64,000 bases of DNA from contig OY783191.1 of the NCBI GenBank assembly GCA_963678675.1, forward strand, positions 40,898,602 to 40,962,601, written 5' to 3'. The notes below the pieces were generated by a model, which was not told the origin of the DNA, made no database searches, and saw only the letters and a program-made list of their open reading frames with translations. This DNA is from Xiphydria camelus (lineage: Eukaryota; Arthropoda; Insecta; Hymenoptera; Xiphydriidae). Of the stretch, positions 31,961 through 44,950 are shown piece after piece; position 1 is the first letter of the stretch, and the number at the start of each line of letters is the position of its first letter. A program made the translations under genes and the position numbers.

Positions 31961-34217
31961 ATGGCATTCGCAGTTGCAACGGTGCGCGGAATTATTTCAC
32001 GCTTCAGCTGCGGGAATCGACACGGATGCACACGATTAAACGTATTATGGGTACGTTTTGAACGCAAATACGTCAGCGCGAAAATTCAATCGAAATCAGT
32101 CGTGTCTTTTTTCAAATCTCTTTCTCTCACGCGTACAGATGCGAGAGACACTTGGAATCCAGAGAAATGGGGCCAAGGTCCCTTAGGCCCATCCATGTAC
32201 CGCTCGTGATCGTTTTCTATGTGTTTTGCAGACTCACACCCTCAATTATTCCGTCAACGCTGGGGTTTCAAATGCCGAAGATACAGAGACTAAATTGAAA
32301 GCACCGGTTGGAGATGGAAAAATTTTTAAATCAGCAGAGGAAGCAATAAGCGACATACCGGACGGCGCGAAGCTCTTGGTCGGCGGTTTCGGTCTTTGCG
32401 GAATACCTGAAAATTTGATATCAGCGATAGTTAAGAGAGGTACGAAAGCGCTGACCGTCGTTTCAAATAATGCTGGAATCGATGGCGTTGGTTTGGGAAT
32501 ACTGCTGAAGGAACGCAGGATAAAGAAGATGATCGCCTCTTATGTCGGAGAGAACGCAGAGTTTGAGAAGCAATATCTCGGCGGACAATTGGAAGTTGAA
32601 TTGACACCGCAGGTAAGCGATTCACGCACGTAACCGACGAATTGGCCGTTCGAGCGTGCTCTTCAATCCATGAATTCCTCGTCAACCGTCAGGGTACGCT
32701 AGCCGAGCGTTTGCGCGCTGGAGGCGCGGGAATACCCGCGTTCTACACTGCCACCGGCTGTGGCACTATCGTTCAAGAGGGCAACGTCGTTGTCAAGTAT
32801 GACGACAACGGCAATGCTGAAATATCCGGCGAACCCAAGAAGGTCGATCAATTCGACGGACGCTCTTACGTTCTGGAGAGTGCCATCACCGGCGACTTTG
32901 CTCTCGTAAAAGCGTGGAAGGCCGACAAGGCTGGAAACTTGATTTTCCGAAAATCGTCGAGGAATTTCAATCCCGTCGTGTGCAAGGCGGCTAAAGTATC
33001 GATAGTGGAGGTGGAGGAGATTGTGGAAACCGGTCAGTTGGATCCCGATCAGATTCACGTATCCGGGATCTTTGTAGACAGAATCGTCAAGGGTGCCGCG
33101 TACGAGAAGCCCATCGAGGTCAGCTCGATTTAATTTCACACGCGAACCCATCGCGTATGCGGAAACTTTGCGAGCGCTTCTCCGATCCTTAATCCGCGTT
33201 CTGTGTGTGACTTTTAGAAACTAAAAACTAAGCAGTCCGCGAAACCCAAGAAGATGACGCCCGCCGCTAAAGCAAGGGAGAGGATCGTCAGGCGGGCGGC
33301 TCTCGAATTTAAAAACGGGATGTACGGTAAGCTCGCGGCGTTGATTCGACTCGCGCGATTTAACTCGCGACATTTTCGCCTTCTTCCAAGTCGGCCTGAC
33401 CAACCGCTGCCTCCGAAATTGCAGCAAATTTGGGTATCGGAATGCCGATGCTCGCTAGCAACTACATCCCGAAGGGCGTTGACGTGACGTTGCAGTCCGA
33501 GAATGGAATTTTGGGTCTGGGCCCGTTTCCGGAAGAGAGCGAAGTCGATCCGGATTTGATCAACGCTGGAAAGGAAACCGTGACCGTCTTACCGGGCGCG
33601 TCTTACTTTGGCAGCGACGAGAGCTTCGCCATGATCCGTGGGTGAGCCGCGATCCCCACCGAGGATCGCTCTTGCTCCGCGCCAGATTCGCGGTACACGC
33701 GGTGTAAACTAAACGAATCGCGTTCGCACCGTTTAGCGGCCACGTCGACTTGACGATATTGGGAGGAATGCAAGTGTCGCGAAAAGGCGATTTGGCCAAT
33801 TGGATGATTCCCGGTACGATGGTCAAGGGCATGGGCGGCGCCATGGATCTGGTAGCCGCTGCCAATACAAAAGTGGTCGTGACGATGGAGCACAAAGCTC
33901 GCGATGGGAGTCCGAAGATATTGGCTAATTGCACGCTGCCCGTCACTGGTGCGTAATCACCATGCGTAATCATCGGCCGCCCGACGTCGGACGCGGAGAA
34001 TAAACTTGGCTCTCTTTCGATCGCAGGTCAAGAATGCGTGGATCTAATTATAACGGACTTGGCTGTATTCGAGGTGATCAGGGGCGAAGGATTGAAACTC
34101 GTCGAAATCGCGCCGAACGTCGAAATCAGCGAGATTGTGAGCTCTACGGGATGCGAATTCCTTGTCGCCGATGACTTGAAACCAATGGGCCAAGTATCCG
34201 TAGAGGGGGAGAGCTGA
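31961..34217 (+). CDS. SCOT: Succinyl-CoA:3-ketoacid CoA transferase, mitochondrial
   Basis: Seven exons: 31961-32050, 32232-32612, 32693-33118, 33218-33326, 33425-33641, 33737-33948 and 34027-34217, 541 residues. Exon 1 encodes an Arg-rich, acid-free presequence typical of mitochondrial import. The N-terminal (alpha) subdomain shows [19 protein letters not shown] and [13 protein letters not shown]. The C-terminal (beta) subdomain has [13 protein letters not shown] and the catalytic glutamate E361 in [13 protein letters not shown], which forms the enzyme-CoA thioester. The two halves, separate subunits in bacteria, are fused as in animal OXCT1. The enzyme transfers CoA from succinyl-CoA to acetoacetate, allowing ketone bodies to be oxidised. 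The length is near the 520 residues of the human enzyme. Confidence 0.97.
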
Positions 34218-34783
34218 AGGAAGATTTGTCAAATCTTTCTATCCACGGCCCGCGCTGACTTTGGAAGAGATCGCGTATATAGGTATAGGTAAAATGTGCC
34301 GCGTACGCGCGCTTCGAGCTAAAATAACGTAAAGGAAAATACACGGGAGCGCGATTCCGACCTCTCGCATGTACATACGTAAGAAATGTGACGCGTGGAA
34401 TAGGTATCTTGTGTAAGCGAAGTTTGAAAGTAAAACTTGCCGACTTTTCCAGGTTCGCCCGGTTTAAAGCAATTAACGCGTTTTCCCTGAACCTCGTACG
34501 GCACACGTTAGGTGTAGATCCGACGCGGCGCTAATCTTCTCGGACGATTTCACGATGGGAGGTTGACAAATTGTCTGCTTAAAAAAAATCGCTGATACGT
34601 ACTTTTTTAATCCCCCCTAGGGGTGCATCGAGTATGTCTGGCGGAATGATGTATGTATGTATGTCGATATAAGGGCGAGAAATTTTTATGAAGATATCAC
34701 ATTTGTGTGGGGGGTATTCCATGGAACGTAGAATAGGTATATCTCGCGTCGTACCGAGTTGTTTTCGTTCCTCCCTCTTTCTT
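34218..34783. other. Convergent 3' regions of SCOT and the ABCG5-like gene
   Basis: Noncoding sequence between two convergent genes. Apart from GTATGTATGTATG near 34650 there is nothing distinctive. Confidence 0.4.
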
Positions 34784-37042
34784 TCACTCACGGAATTTCG
34801 CTTTTATTCTTGCGGGAAGTGGTAACAAGTAAAGAACACTGTTAAGAATGATCAGTCCCAGAGCGAACGCCAAAGAAATGAGCAAATTCAGATCAACGTT
34901 CAGCACTCCCGATACGTTTTCACCCTCTCGCGTGAAGCGCTCGACGAGGTACGTCCTTCCATCGGCGTACCTGCAGAATTCCGGCACGCCCGGGCACGGA
35001 AGAGTCTCGTTGTAAGGCAGATTCGATAAGTGCGGAACATCGATGGCCAATTGATTTAACGCCAACGAAGCGTATCTGGTTGGCAGAGCGGTGGAAACAG
35101 CGGCGAGCCAATCCGGCAAGCTTCGAAGGCTACGAAGAGCTCCGGTAGTGATCGCGACGGAAAGTAGAGTCACGTATAAGACTGCTATCGCGCCCGTCAT
35201 GGGACGTTTGACGACCATCAAAGCGGCTACCGTTACTTGTTCGGCCGCGACGTAGCTGGCCCAGAGCGTGCCGCAGGCGTAAGCCCACGATGTCGGGTCC
35301 AATTCCAATATCGGTACAACGATGCCGACGGTGGCCAGTGTCGAGACGAAGCTGAGCGGTAAGCTGAGCAGGGTGTAAGAAGTCAAAAACATGGCGCCTC
35401 CGTATAAACCTTCTCGTCTCTCTTGATAGTACCTCGCGCGAAAACCTGGAACTGAACGTTTCCGCGTGATGAAGAGCGCGCGCATCGTCGACCGCGAGTG
35501 ACGCGAAAGTCGCCGAATCCGTTGACTCACAAAGTAACGCCGTAGTGGCTATCCCGGCGACGTAAAATAGTACGAGGGCGTTGAAAACGAGCCCTTCGGT
35601 CTGCAAGAATATTCTCGATTGCGTTGGGCTCGAGTACGAGTACGCGATGCTCGTGAAACCGATGGCAAACGGCAGCAACAAGAGGCGGACTGCCAGGTGA
35701 CCCAATCCGCACTTGTCCAAGGAGAAAGTCGCCGCCAAACTCCTCCTGCGGGTGCGAGGAAAAGAGGTAGGTGGGTAGGTACGATTCGATGGATCCTCGG
35801 GGGGGGGGGGGGGGGGGGGGATATTTCGCCGAGGTCGTCTCGTCTTCGAACGCGAAAGCTTACAGATACAGAGCCAAGAGGGTCGAGAAGCATCCCGGTT
35901 TGATCCCTCGACCTAAACCCTTGTGCGGGAATCCCAGCGGCGCGTCCTTAACACTCGCCGTGCCCCGAGGACCTTCCTTCGTGTAGAGCACTCCCTCGAC
36001 TTTAAACTTGTCGACCAACACGGAGATCTGCTGATTCGATTCCAAGAAGCGGTCCCTCGAACGACGATCCACCGTCGACAGGCATACTGAAAGCGACGGC
36101 ATCGTTCGAGAGGCGCGTCCCTCGTTTTGGAATACAGGCCAGCGCTATCGGTAGGTCGCGGAACGATACTCACGGTAATACATCAAAGGATTCTCGAGCT
36201 CCGGGCACGGGAAGCCGATGTAGGCGAAATAATCCAGCATACTTCTCGTGGGTCCTGAGTAAACCACCGCGCCCAGGCACAGTAGCGTCACTCGACTAAC
36301 GAACGGCAGTACGTCGGATCTCGGCGTTTCCATCGTCAGAACGACGATGGAACCCCTTCTGGTAGCGTAAGACCACAGCATCGACACGATCAAGTAGGTG
36401 TTCAAAGGATCCGTGTCCCAGGTCGGCTCGTCCAACAGTAGTACGGTCGGGTCTTTGGCGAGTTGCACGCCCAACATGAGTCGCCTGTACTCCGGTCCGG
36501 TCAGATCGACGACTGACCGGTTGGCCACCTGCGACAACGCCAGATCGGCGAGCGTCTGTCGCACTCTGGCCTCTCGATTATTCAGATTCGCAAGCCACGT
36601 CGCGTACGTCAAAGTCTGGCGAACCGTCAAGCCGGGCAACAGACGACATCCGTGCGCCACGTATCCTCCGTGATGTCTGAACAATTCCTGAGTTATCAAG
36701 CTACCGTTCAGAGTCACTCGTCCCCGCGTTTCTCCGCCCGCTCTACCAGCTGCAAGAAACGTAGGTACGTAGGTCACATCAATGCCGGCGACCAGCGAAC
36801 TTGTGTACCATAGGTTTTACTCGCTCGGGGAGAGAAGTCCGTTTACCGATGACGTCAAGGAGAGCTCTCTTTCCGGAGCCTTTCGAGCCCAAAACCGCCA
36901 ACACTTCCCCTCCGTGGACACGCGCGGAAACATCCCTGAGTACGGCGGTGGGCTCCGACCTGGCAACGCAGTTTCCCTCGATGACCACCGACGTCGAATG
37001 AAAGACGTTCGACACGTCCAAAACGCAGTCCGAGGATATCAT
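34784..37042 (-). CDS. ABCG5-like half-transporter with degenerate Walker A
   Basis: Five minus-strand exons: 36847-37042, 36174-36749, 35864-36086, 35531-35745 and 34784-35451, 625 residues. An N-terminal nucleotide-binding domain precedes a six-helix membrane domain, the ABCG order. The membrane part fits ABCG5 (LFPGFRARYYQERREGLY; C-terminal extracellular loop with paired cysteines and an NES-type glycan site, CPGVPEFCRYADG). The Walker A is GSKGSGKR (52-59): the lysine is present, but the following Ser/Thr is Arg. The signature reads LTGPEYRR instead of LSGGE. Walker B keeps LLLLDEPT, but the D-loop is WDTD. It is probably the partner of the divergent ABCG8-like gene, like Drosophila CG11069 with CG31121. 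The start at 37042 follows a likely acceptor, so an upstream noncoding exon is possible. A 22-G tract lies in an intron (35799-35820). Confidence 0.9.
35799..35820. repeat. 22-base G homopolymer
   Basis: Uninterrupted G run on the plus strand, in the intron between exons 3 and 4 of the ABCG5-like gene. The gene strand reads C22, near the exon 4 acceptor side. Confidence 0.95.
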
Positions 37043-37280
37043 TTCCACGACTGAGGTTGGTACGTGCAACTATTTTCGACGACGCGAACGAAACGGTGAA
37101 GCCGCTTAAACTAACGTGCCCTGCATTTTTCACGCTCCGTAGCGGCTCTGCAGCGAAGCATTCACACACACACAAGGGCCGTATAAATTTGTTTCAGTTA
37201 TTCGCCATTTTACGGAAAGATCTTCTGAATAGAAGTTATTTTTGATATCGAGGGGAACGTCTGGTACATGTAAGCGATTT

Positions 37281-37628
37281 TTGATGACACGCGTTACCTA
37301 CGAAGGTCACCTCAATTTTTTCAAACGGAACTCGAAGTTTTCCTCCTTATAAAGTTTTAGAGCTCATTGAGATGAACGCGCGCGAGAAAGGTACAACGTG
37401 AAAAAGTTAAGTCCGGGGAACCCCTTATCGCGCGCAGCGCAACTTGCTCTCGTAGTCAGAACGGCAATATCTCACAAACGCGATCCAACGAATTGGCCTT
37501 TCACCTTATACCTTATTTGTTCATCTCGACGAGCTCTACAACTTTTATAAGAGTGAAAATGTCGAATTCTCCGTTTGAAAAAATTGAGATGACCTTCATA
37601 TCTCGTTGATAACGCGTGATGTTATCAA
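37281..37628. repeat. Foldback repeat in the ABCG intergenic region
   Basis: The left arm (37281-37376) includes TCAATTTTTTCAAACGGA and AGAGCTCATTGAGATGAAC. The right arm (37520-37628) carries diverged complements (TCCGTTTGAAAAAATTGA and GTTCATCTCGACGAGCTCT). Arms are around 80 percent similar, so this is an older MITE-like insertion. Confidence 0.7.
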
Positions 37629-40600
37629 GAGAGAACTACTTAAATATATTATACGTATATTATATATATATATATACGGCCCTCTCGACAATGAATAACT
37701 TTTGTTTGAAAGATTTTTTCGTAAAATGTCATATACCTAATGGAAATAAATGGATGTGGTTGATCAACACACTCTGTATACGAAAATTGACACCGACACC
37801 AAACTTACGCGCGGAGACGGAACGCCCCTTGGACCGCGCACGCCGACACCACTCAGCGCACCCTCGACACGTTCGTGTTCTCCAAAATGGTTTCTCCGTG
37901 GCGAACGATGTAATGTTTAAACGGTCGGTGAGAAGAATGAGGAGGAGTGGTGGTGGCGGCGGCCGCGTGTAGAAACCAGTAGAAACCGGGTAGAAACGGC
38001 TGTAGGAGAACACTAGCGATACTCGTGGCACAGGCGGGGAGTTGTCTTCTCGAGGTGAATGTCTTCCTCCCCCCCGTGGGAATGGTGAGGGTAATGGGGT
38101 GGGGAGGAGGGGGAGGGGGGATCGACGGTAGGCGAGCTCTCGAGAGGGCACGTCCGACGGCACTGCAAAGAGCCTCTTCGCCGACCGATCGCTGTGTACC
38201 GTTGCGTTTCGATGGGCATCGTCGCGTCGTTTCGCGATCGAGTTTAGAGATGAGTTGACGAGTATTCGGCGACAGTTTTTTTAAGTTCCAGCCGACGCGG
38301 GGTCTCGCGTGCGCCCGAAGCAGCGGTCGACCTAAAGACGCGAAATCGAAGGTATGGCGGCGTACCGCGCGTATCCCCCGAGTGTGGAGATTTCAACGTA
38401 AACGAGTCTGAGGAATCTTGAACGGTGAGTCATACCATCGGAAGATTCTTTCGCGCGTACCTAGTATACCTACGTGTACACGTACGCGTGCGTGACCAGA
38501 TGATACATACGAGCGAGTCGCGCGAGAGGTACGAACAATTTGCAGAGCGAACGCGTACGAGAAGGAACGCCCGCGTACTTATGTGGCATTTGGTATATAC
38601 GTAGCGCACGTGTGTGCCAGTAGTATCAATACGGCAGCGGCCATGTCCGACGAAGAACGGAACGTGTGTCGCGCGTAGGTGCGACGGAGCGTCGACGATT
38701 GAAACCGGAAGCGGGGGGAAGCGCCAGGTATACAATGTAGGGGTACCTACGCATCGGCGATTTTTCCGAGTTGTACATACCTACATATGCGTGTACGTAC
38801 ACACACGTAGGTATTATCCGGACCGCGCGGGCTCCGATCGAATGCGTTCGTCAATGCGCGAAAAGGAAAAGCGTATGAAAAATGCCCCAACGCCTGCTCC
38901 GATCGAACGATATCTTTCTCCTTTTACGCGTGATGGTAGACGTTGCGGAACTGGTTCGACCGTATCTCGTGGACAACTACCTGTAGGGGCACCAGCGACT
39001 AATGGAGCGAATAATTCACCGGCAACGTTCGAAAATGACGTTGCGCGGTCTCATTGGAATTAATTGGTCGAAATTAATTTTCACCGTCGAGCGAGCAGAT
39101 TTCGTATTTTCACCTCGCGATGTTGGCAAGGTTAAAACTCTCCTAAAATCGATCCAAAGGCGTGGCGTCCGACAGTTTTCCTCCTGCTCGATCGGCGGTA
39201 CAGAGCGAGAAGGACGTCGAATAGATTGAAATGATAAACAGTAGTACGGCGTGGACGATGAAATCACGCCCGACGAAACTCTGGTGATGATCGGAACGCG
39301 CGCGCGCGCGCGCGCAAGAAGCTATTCTCCATACGTGCGATCGCTTCAAGGGCATTTGAATAATTTGCAATTTTAACGAGCCATTCTTCCATCGCGCGCG
39401 TGCGTGTATACCTACAGCCGACTTTGCGATCGCTCGACAATCGCGTTTCGATGAAGAAAGATCGAGCATCATCCCGCGGTAGCGCACAACGTAGGTACCG
39501 GCGGGCGTTCGCCATCTCTTGTAGCATCTAGATACCATCATTTTTTTGCGATCGGAAAAGGAAAGGAGATGGGTAATCCGAGTTTTTTGGTTACGCTCCA
39601 GTTATCCGAGAAGAGTCGGCTCGATTTTCACGCGCTTCTAGCGCGGCCGGCCGCGTAGAGTAGTGGAGCGGTGCCACTGCATTAACTCGTACCTACGAAG
39701 GCGTTCGCTTTCAATTACGATCATCTCCCTTTCTACAAATTCTTCGCCGATTTTGAAGCGGAACTCTTTTGCTGATTGAGACGCGATCTCCGAAGAGGCC
39801 CGATTCCCATTTCGAAGCACACAGGCGGGCGCGGGTCGGTCATATTTCAAAGAAATCAGTCTCGGGCCTGACGATATGCGGGAAACGCGCGCGCGATTAG
39901 GTACTTCAAAATCGGGGCCACGCGCTCTGCAGGGTTTGCGACGGTCGTGTACCTGTCGCTAGATCGAGCACTCTACCGCGTAGTCTGTGTGCAACAATGG
40001 AAACAACGGGTGCGTGAGACACTCTCACGACGAATATAAAAATCGCGAGATCGAGCAAACAATATCGTTATTAAAACGAGCCATTCGCGGAAAAGACTGT
40101 ATGGAGAAGGAAGTAGAGAGAGGAAATCTTTCGGGCGAGCCCCGCAGCGTTGCGATCTGCTCCTTTGAGCGCGTTTCTCGGTACGACAATGAACCGTGTC
40201 CCGTTATACGATCGAGCAGATGGGTTCCCACCGCGGTTCCGCGCGCGGTATTCGTTGATCGAAAATGCGCGAGACCCCAGCCGGTTATACATATTTTCAC
40301 CACGATCTTGGTAGAAGCGGTAGGTATGCATACGCGCGATTGCAATCGAATGGCTCGTGCGGATAGATCGAACGAGAAGAGAGGACGCGCAACGGTGTCG
40401 TGCACAAATCCGTATTAAAATTATCGAGCAATGACAACGTGGTGCCGCTGCCGCATTTTTAGGACGGCGTGTAACCGTTAAAAGTGGATGCTGCCATTTC
40501 CCCTCTCGCGAATTTGCGTGCAATTTACGTGTACGAGTAATGAGACGCGTACGGATACGACACGTTCGCGATCGGGTATGGAGCCTCGGGAGACGCGCGT

Positions 40601-40766
40601 GTGTTTCCTATAACTGTATACGTATAGGTATGCCTATACATATGCCTACCACGAACATCGGTCGTATAGCGGTAGATGGACATTCTTTTGGCATTTCATT
40701 CTCAAGCGCATACATAGGTAATCGAGAACCCACCTGAAATTCCATTGCGACGAAATTTCCCGTCTC

Positions 40767-40768
40767 CT

Positions 40769-40798
<30 letters not shown>
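40767..40798. repeat. (CCG)n trinucleotide repeat
   Basis: About ten GCC/CCG units roughly 70 bases upstream of the ABCG8-like start codon, probably in an intron or upstream of the transcribed region. Confidence 0.85.
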
Positions 40799-40799
<1 letters not shown>

Positions 40800-40869
40800 T
40801 GTCGTTGTGTCACGTCACGCGATCGTCCGACTTGAAATTGATTTTTCCACCGCAGTGTCGATCGACGTT

Positions 40870-43813
40870 ATGAGTTCCGAAGCTTGGGAATTGGAAAGGA
40901 GGTACTCGGTACCCGGCGCGCTGGATACCAGGGGCCTGGAACCGCCGGCGAGCGAAGATTTGCACGCGTGGTCGATCTACAGGTACGGGACTCTTGTGAT
41001 ATTGACGTTAGGTACATACATGTGTTACGCACGACGTCGTGCGTCTCTCGAGACGATTTTTATCGTTCCGAACGGCGTTCGATCGTCGCGAGTCAACAAT
41101 ACACACCCCGGTCTCACTCACTCGGTTCCTCTTCCTCCCGATTATCGGTCCACAGGCAAAATTTAAATTCAGACATTACGGACTCGGCTTTGGGTTCCGC
41201 GGAGAAGTCTCCCTTGCCCTACGGGAACTTTACGCTGAGGAACTCGACGGTACAAAGTATATTGAGGCATCCCAGATACGGGCCTAAGAGTCCCCTAGCC
41301 AATAACTCGTATACTTATTTGAAATTCGGGCTGCCAAGGGTTTTACCGCCATCGAGACTTCGCGATGGATCGAGTGGTTACGATTCCAGCGAAGAAGGAC
41401 GAAGGGTCTCGCATGGCGGACCTCAGGGGCACGTTATACGCTCGGCAAGGAGCGATCCAGACTTTAGACAGGTCCACGCCGTGCCCAGAGAGCAGCAAGC
41501 TCGCTCGCGGATCAACGCCCGGGATAACCAGTCCAGGCTGAGAAGCGCCAGCGAGGCCAATTTGTTGCACGCCGCCAGAGCCGCCAATAGGAGACACAGT
41601 ATCGCTCCTACGGATCCCGGATACGGGCACGGGCACGGGGTACTCGGTCCGGAAGGCTACGACGTACCGCCGCGCTCCGTTCCGCCGTTGCAGCATCCGC
41701 ACTTGCAATTACGCGGAATAGAGGCGTCCGGCTCGGACGGACTGCCCCTCCTCCGCGGGATATCGCTGGAAGCCGGCGCGACCGAAGTCCTGGCCGTCAT
41801 GTCGACCACGGAAAGAGAGGGCACCCTCGTGCTGGAGACCATTGCCGGGCGAAGGAGAGTCAAGCGCGGCGACATCGTTTTGAACGGAAGATCGGTGTCG
41901 GCCGGGACGCTGAGGTAAGCTCTCGCGCGTTTAGGTACCCATTCCCCGAAGGGAGGAAGGGCGACCCATTTCCACCTTTCGACTTTGTTCGCGCCTCGCC
42001 GCTTATGTGCGTACCTATTTCGTTTAGATCTCGAGTGGCCTACCTGTCGGCGGAGAGCGAGCTGACTCCGGGTCTCACGGCTCGGCAAACCCTCAGCTTC
42101 TACCTGCTGTTGAGAGGAGGGAGATCCGCCGGCAGCTCGTCGACATTCGAGGCGGAAGCGATACTGCGGGAACTGGGATTGGAAACGACCAAGCACCGTC
42201 TGGTCGACTCGTTGACGACATCGGAGGCTCGACGATTGGCCTTGGCGTGCCGCCTCTTGCAAGACTCGCACGTCCTCGCGTTGGATCGTCCGACGCACGG
42301 ACTCGACATCTTCGACGCCTTCTTCTTGGTGGAGTACCTGCGACAGTGGGCAGGGAGGGGGCCGCGTCTCGTTGTCTTGACGCTGCATCCGCCGACCTAC
42401 GAGATACTGACGATGGTTTCGAGAGTAGCCCTTACTTCAGGCGGAAGGATCATGTACTCGGGCCCGAGGAGGGACATGCTGCCTTACTTCGCTCTCGCGG
42501 AATTCCCCTGTCCGCCGTTCAAGAATCCGTCCGACTATTATCGTACGTATCGACGTATCGAAATGAAAAGCGCCGGGAGGAAATCGGTTCGCGCCCATCA
42601 CCTCGCGTTTGCCTCCTCGTTTCCGTTTCAGTCGACCTGGTGACACTGGACGATCTATCGGCGGAAGCGATGCTCGAGTCGTCGCAGCGGATCGATCACC
42701 TGGCGGAACTGGCCAGAGCGAGGCTACCGGGTCTGACCGACCCGGGACCCCCCGGTGCCTTGCCCCCGTCCGTTTCCGGAGCCAACGTACTTGTTCAAAT
42801 GTACGCGCTCTTCTCGAGGGCCCTCGTGTACGGTCAACCGTGGGCTCTGATGCGATTTCTCCGAAAGATTGCGATCGCCGCGTCCCTCGGCGTCCTGCTC
42901 GGGGCGATATTTTGGAATGTCGCCGGCGACGCGAATTTACACTTGCGCGACAGAGTGGGTTTCCACTACGCCAGTCTGGCCGTCCTCCACTGGCCGCTCG
43001 GTCTCGCGGCGATCTGCGAAATTGCCAGCGACAGGCCCAACGTCGAGAGGGATACGAGGGACGGGCTGTACGGGAGATTCGTCTACATCTCGGTGGAGGT
43101 GAGCGGAGGCGCGAGCGCGAGCGCGAGTGCGAACGTTCGCGCGATTAATCGGCCGCGGCCGGCGCGGGGGCGTCACGCCACGTGACGGAACGTTTCGATC
43201 GTTTGTTCGCTTTCAGCTTCTTCGCGGCTTGCCCTCTTGGTGCGTCATTTATTTGACATACCTGGCACCGGCGTTCGCGATGGCGGGATTGCACCAAACG
43301 CCCGACGAGAGCCTGACCCCCCTGTGGCACTATCTGGCGATCGGTCTGCTCTATCTGATGCTGCAGCATTGCGTGTGTCTCTTCTTCGGTCACGTGTGCA
43401 AGTGGCCCGGTTTGGCCGCCCTACTGGCCGGAACGGTCATCGGTGAGATGACGCTGGCCGGCGGAGTGACCTTGCACTCGGAGAATTTGCCGTCCTGGTA
43501 CCGGCGTATCAGTCCCGCCCAGTGGGCGCTCTCTCTACTATTGCCGCGGGTTCACGGTCCCGAAGTTACGAGCAAATTGACCAACTGCAAAGCTAAGCAG
43601 ATCCAGCGCCAGGATATCATAGTACAAGCGGCGTGCGAGCCACCGGACGGCGGTTCGGCTTTGCGAGAAATTGCTCTCGATCGTCACGACGCCCGGTCGA
43701 TCGTGTGGTTGGGTATATGTGCGACTGTGGTTGTCGCGTTGATCGCGATAGGTTTCTCGTTCGTGAAACACGCGACTCCCAAGAGGCCTAGAAGCGCGCC
43801 GAATAAGCCTTAA
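40870..43813 (+). CDS. ABCG8-like half-transporter with eroded ATPase motifs
   Basis: Five exons: 40870-40982, 41156-41914, 42028-42542, 42632-43098 and 43217-43813, 816 residues. A long polar N-terminus of about 230 residues precedes the nucleotide-binding domain, then six membrane spans (VVVALIAIGFSFV is the last). The membrane part resembles ABCG8 (DYYLDLVTLDDLS, ERDTRDGLYGRFVYISVELLRGLPSWC). The Walker A position (about 250-260) reads MSTTEREG with no P-loop. The signature position has LTTSEARRLALA. Walker B reads LALDRPTHGLD (about 370-380), so the catalytic Glu is Arg. ATP hydrolysis by this half is therefore unlikely. It would pair with the divergent ABCG5-like protein; in mammals that heterodimer exports sterols, and in insects the substrate is not settled. 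Confidence 0.88.
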
Positions 43814-43928
43814 ACATCATTCGCGCGCTTCCGAGGCGATACACACACATGTACCTATTTATACCTGAGAGCGCGATGATTTTTTACGATCGCATCTGAG
43901 AGTTACGCTCGTGGAATTCTCCCCCTCT

Positions 43929-43972
<44 letters not shown>

Positions 43973-44950
43973 CGAACGCGACACGATTTATTTTCGTGAA
44001 ATAGGTACATATAAAAATTACGTCAAAAGAAATTGTCGCAAATGACGAGTTTATTTTTCTTCCCTTCCAACGTTAACGGACAACTAATAGATTATTGGAA
44101 AAAAACTATAATTGTTTGCTATAAACGTATTTTCGTATGATGAGGTATACGAAGCACGATTAACAAGTTTTGTGAATCGCCCGTTTGTTTGTAATTGATT
44201 AATTATTTTTTGACAACGAAATTAGCTCATACATTATATTTACGTCTTTTTTTTGTATGTTGAATCAATTGCATTTCGTATACCAGGTAGAATTTCGAAG
44301 TAAGGTAGTCCCGCACGATCCGTCATCGTCGTCGTCTCAAAAGGCCTCTAGGTAGTGACCACACATGAGATTCGTGCGATTCACTGTGAATAGGTCTTTG
44401 AGATACAGACAGTGGCAGCACACCACAACTGAACAATGCCTAAAAGGAGAGGCATGCTCAATGAGGCTCTGCTCCGTCCGGAAAGACACGTAAGTACGAT
44501 AAAGTATCAGGGAACATACGGATTTTCGGAAGCACTGCACTCGTGTCGGATCACTAGCGAGAGTCGAGAGGGGGCGGCGCCACCTGGTGACGGGCCGCCA
44601 CAGCACTTCGCCCAGTGACGGCTGCTGGATAGGTACAGGCGAAACGATTACCGACCGGGTAAAGGTAAGCCTACCGGTAATAGGTATAGGGAAGTGGCGG
44701 CTGGCTCTCAACCGATGCAGGCGAAATGAGCGATCGCCGTTTTATCGGCAGAGCGTTTCATCCCGGTCGAAAAATAATCCGTGTAGGTATAGTTCCACGC
44801 GTCTCGTGCGTTTCTGCGCACCGGGAGAAATTAATGTAATCTTAATTTTTGCTATACGTATAAATAAATCGAACGTACGCGGGAGCCGAACGCGCGCGCG
44901 CGATACCGCGGATTCTTTTTCCATCCTTTGCCGCGCGACATATTCGGAGA

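Larger units (their letters stand above)
37043..40869. promoter_or_regulatory. Intergenic region between head-to-head ABCG genes
   Basis: 3.8 kb between the two start codons, expected to contain the promoters of both half-transporters. It contains a foldback repeat (37281-37628), a T/A microsatellite near 37659-37676, an (CG)n run near 39298-39315 and a (CCG)n tract at 40767-40798. TTTTCCACCGCAG at about 40845-40857 looks like the acceptor that brings a noncoding exon to the ABCG8-like start. Arginine-rich open frames in 38000-40500 occur on both strands and look like composition effects. Confidence 0.45.

Noticed and set aside
38430..40523. Open frames of 80-150 residues between the ABCG genes
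   Set aside because: Overlapping frames on both strands, biased to Arg, Thr and Ser, with no splice pattern or conservation.
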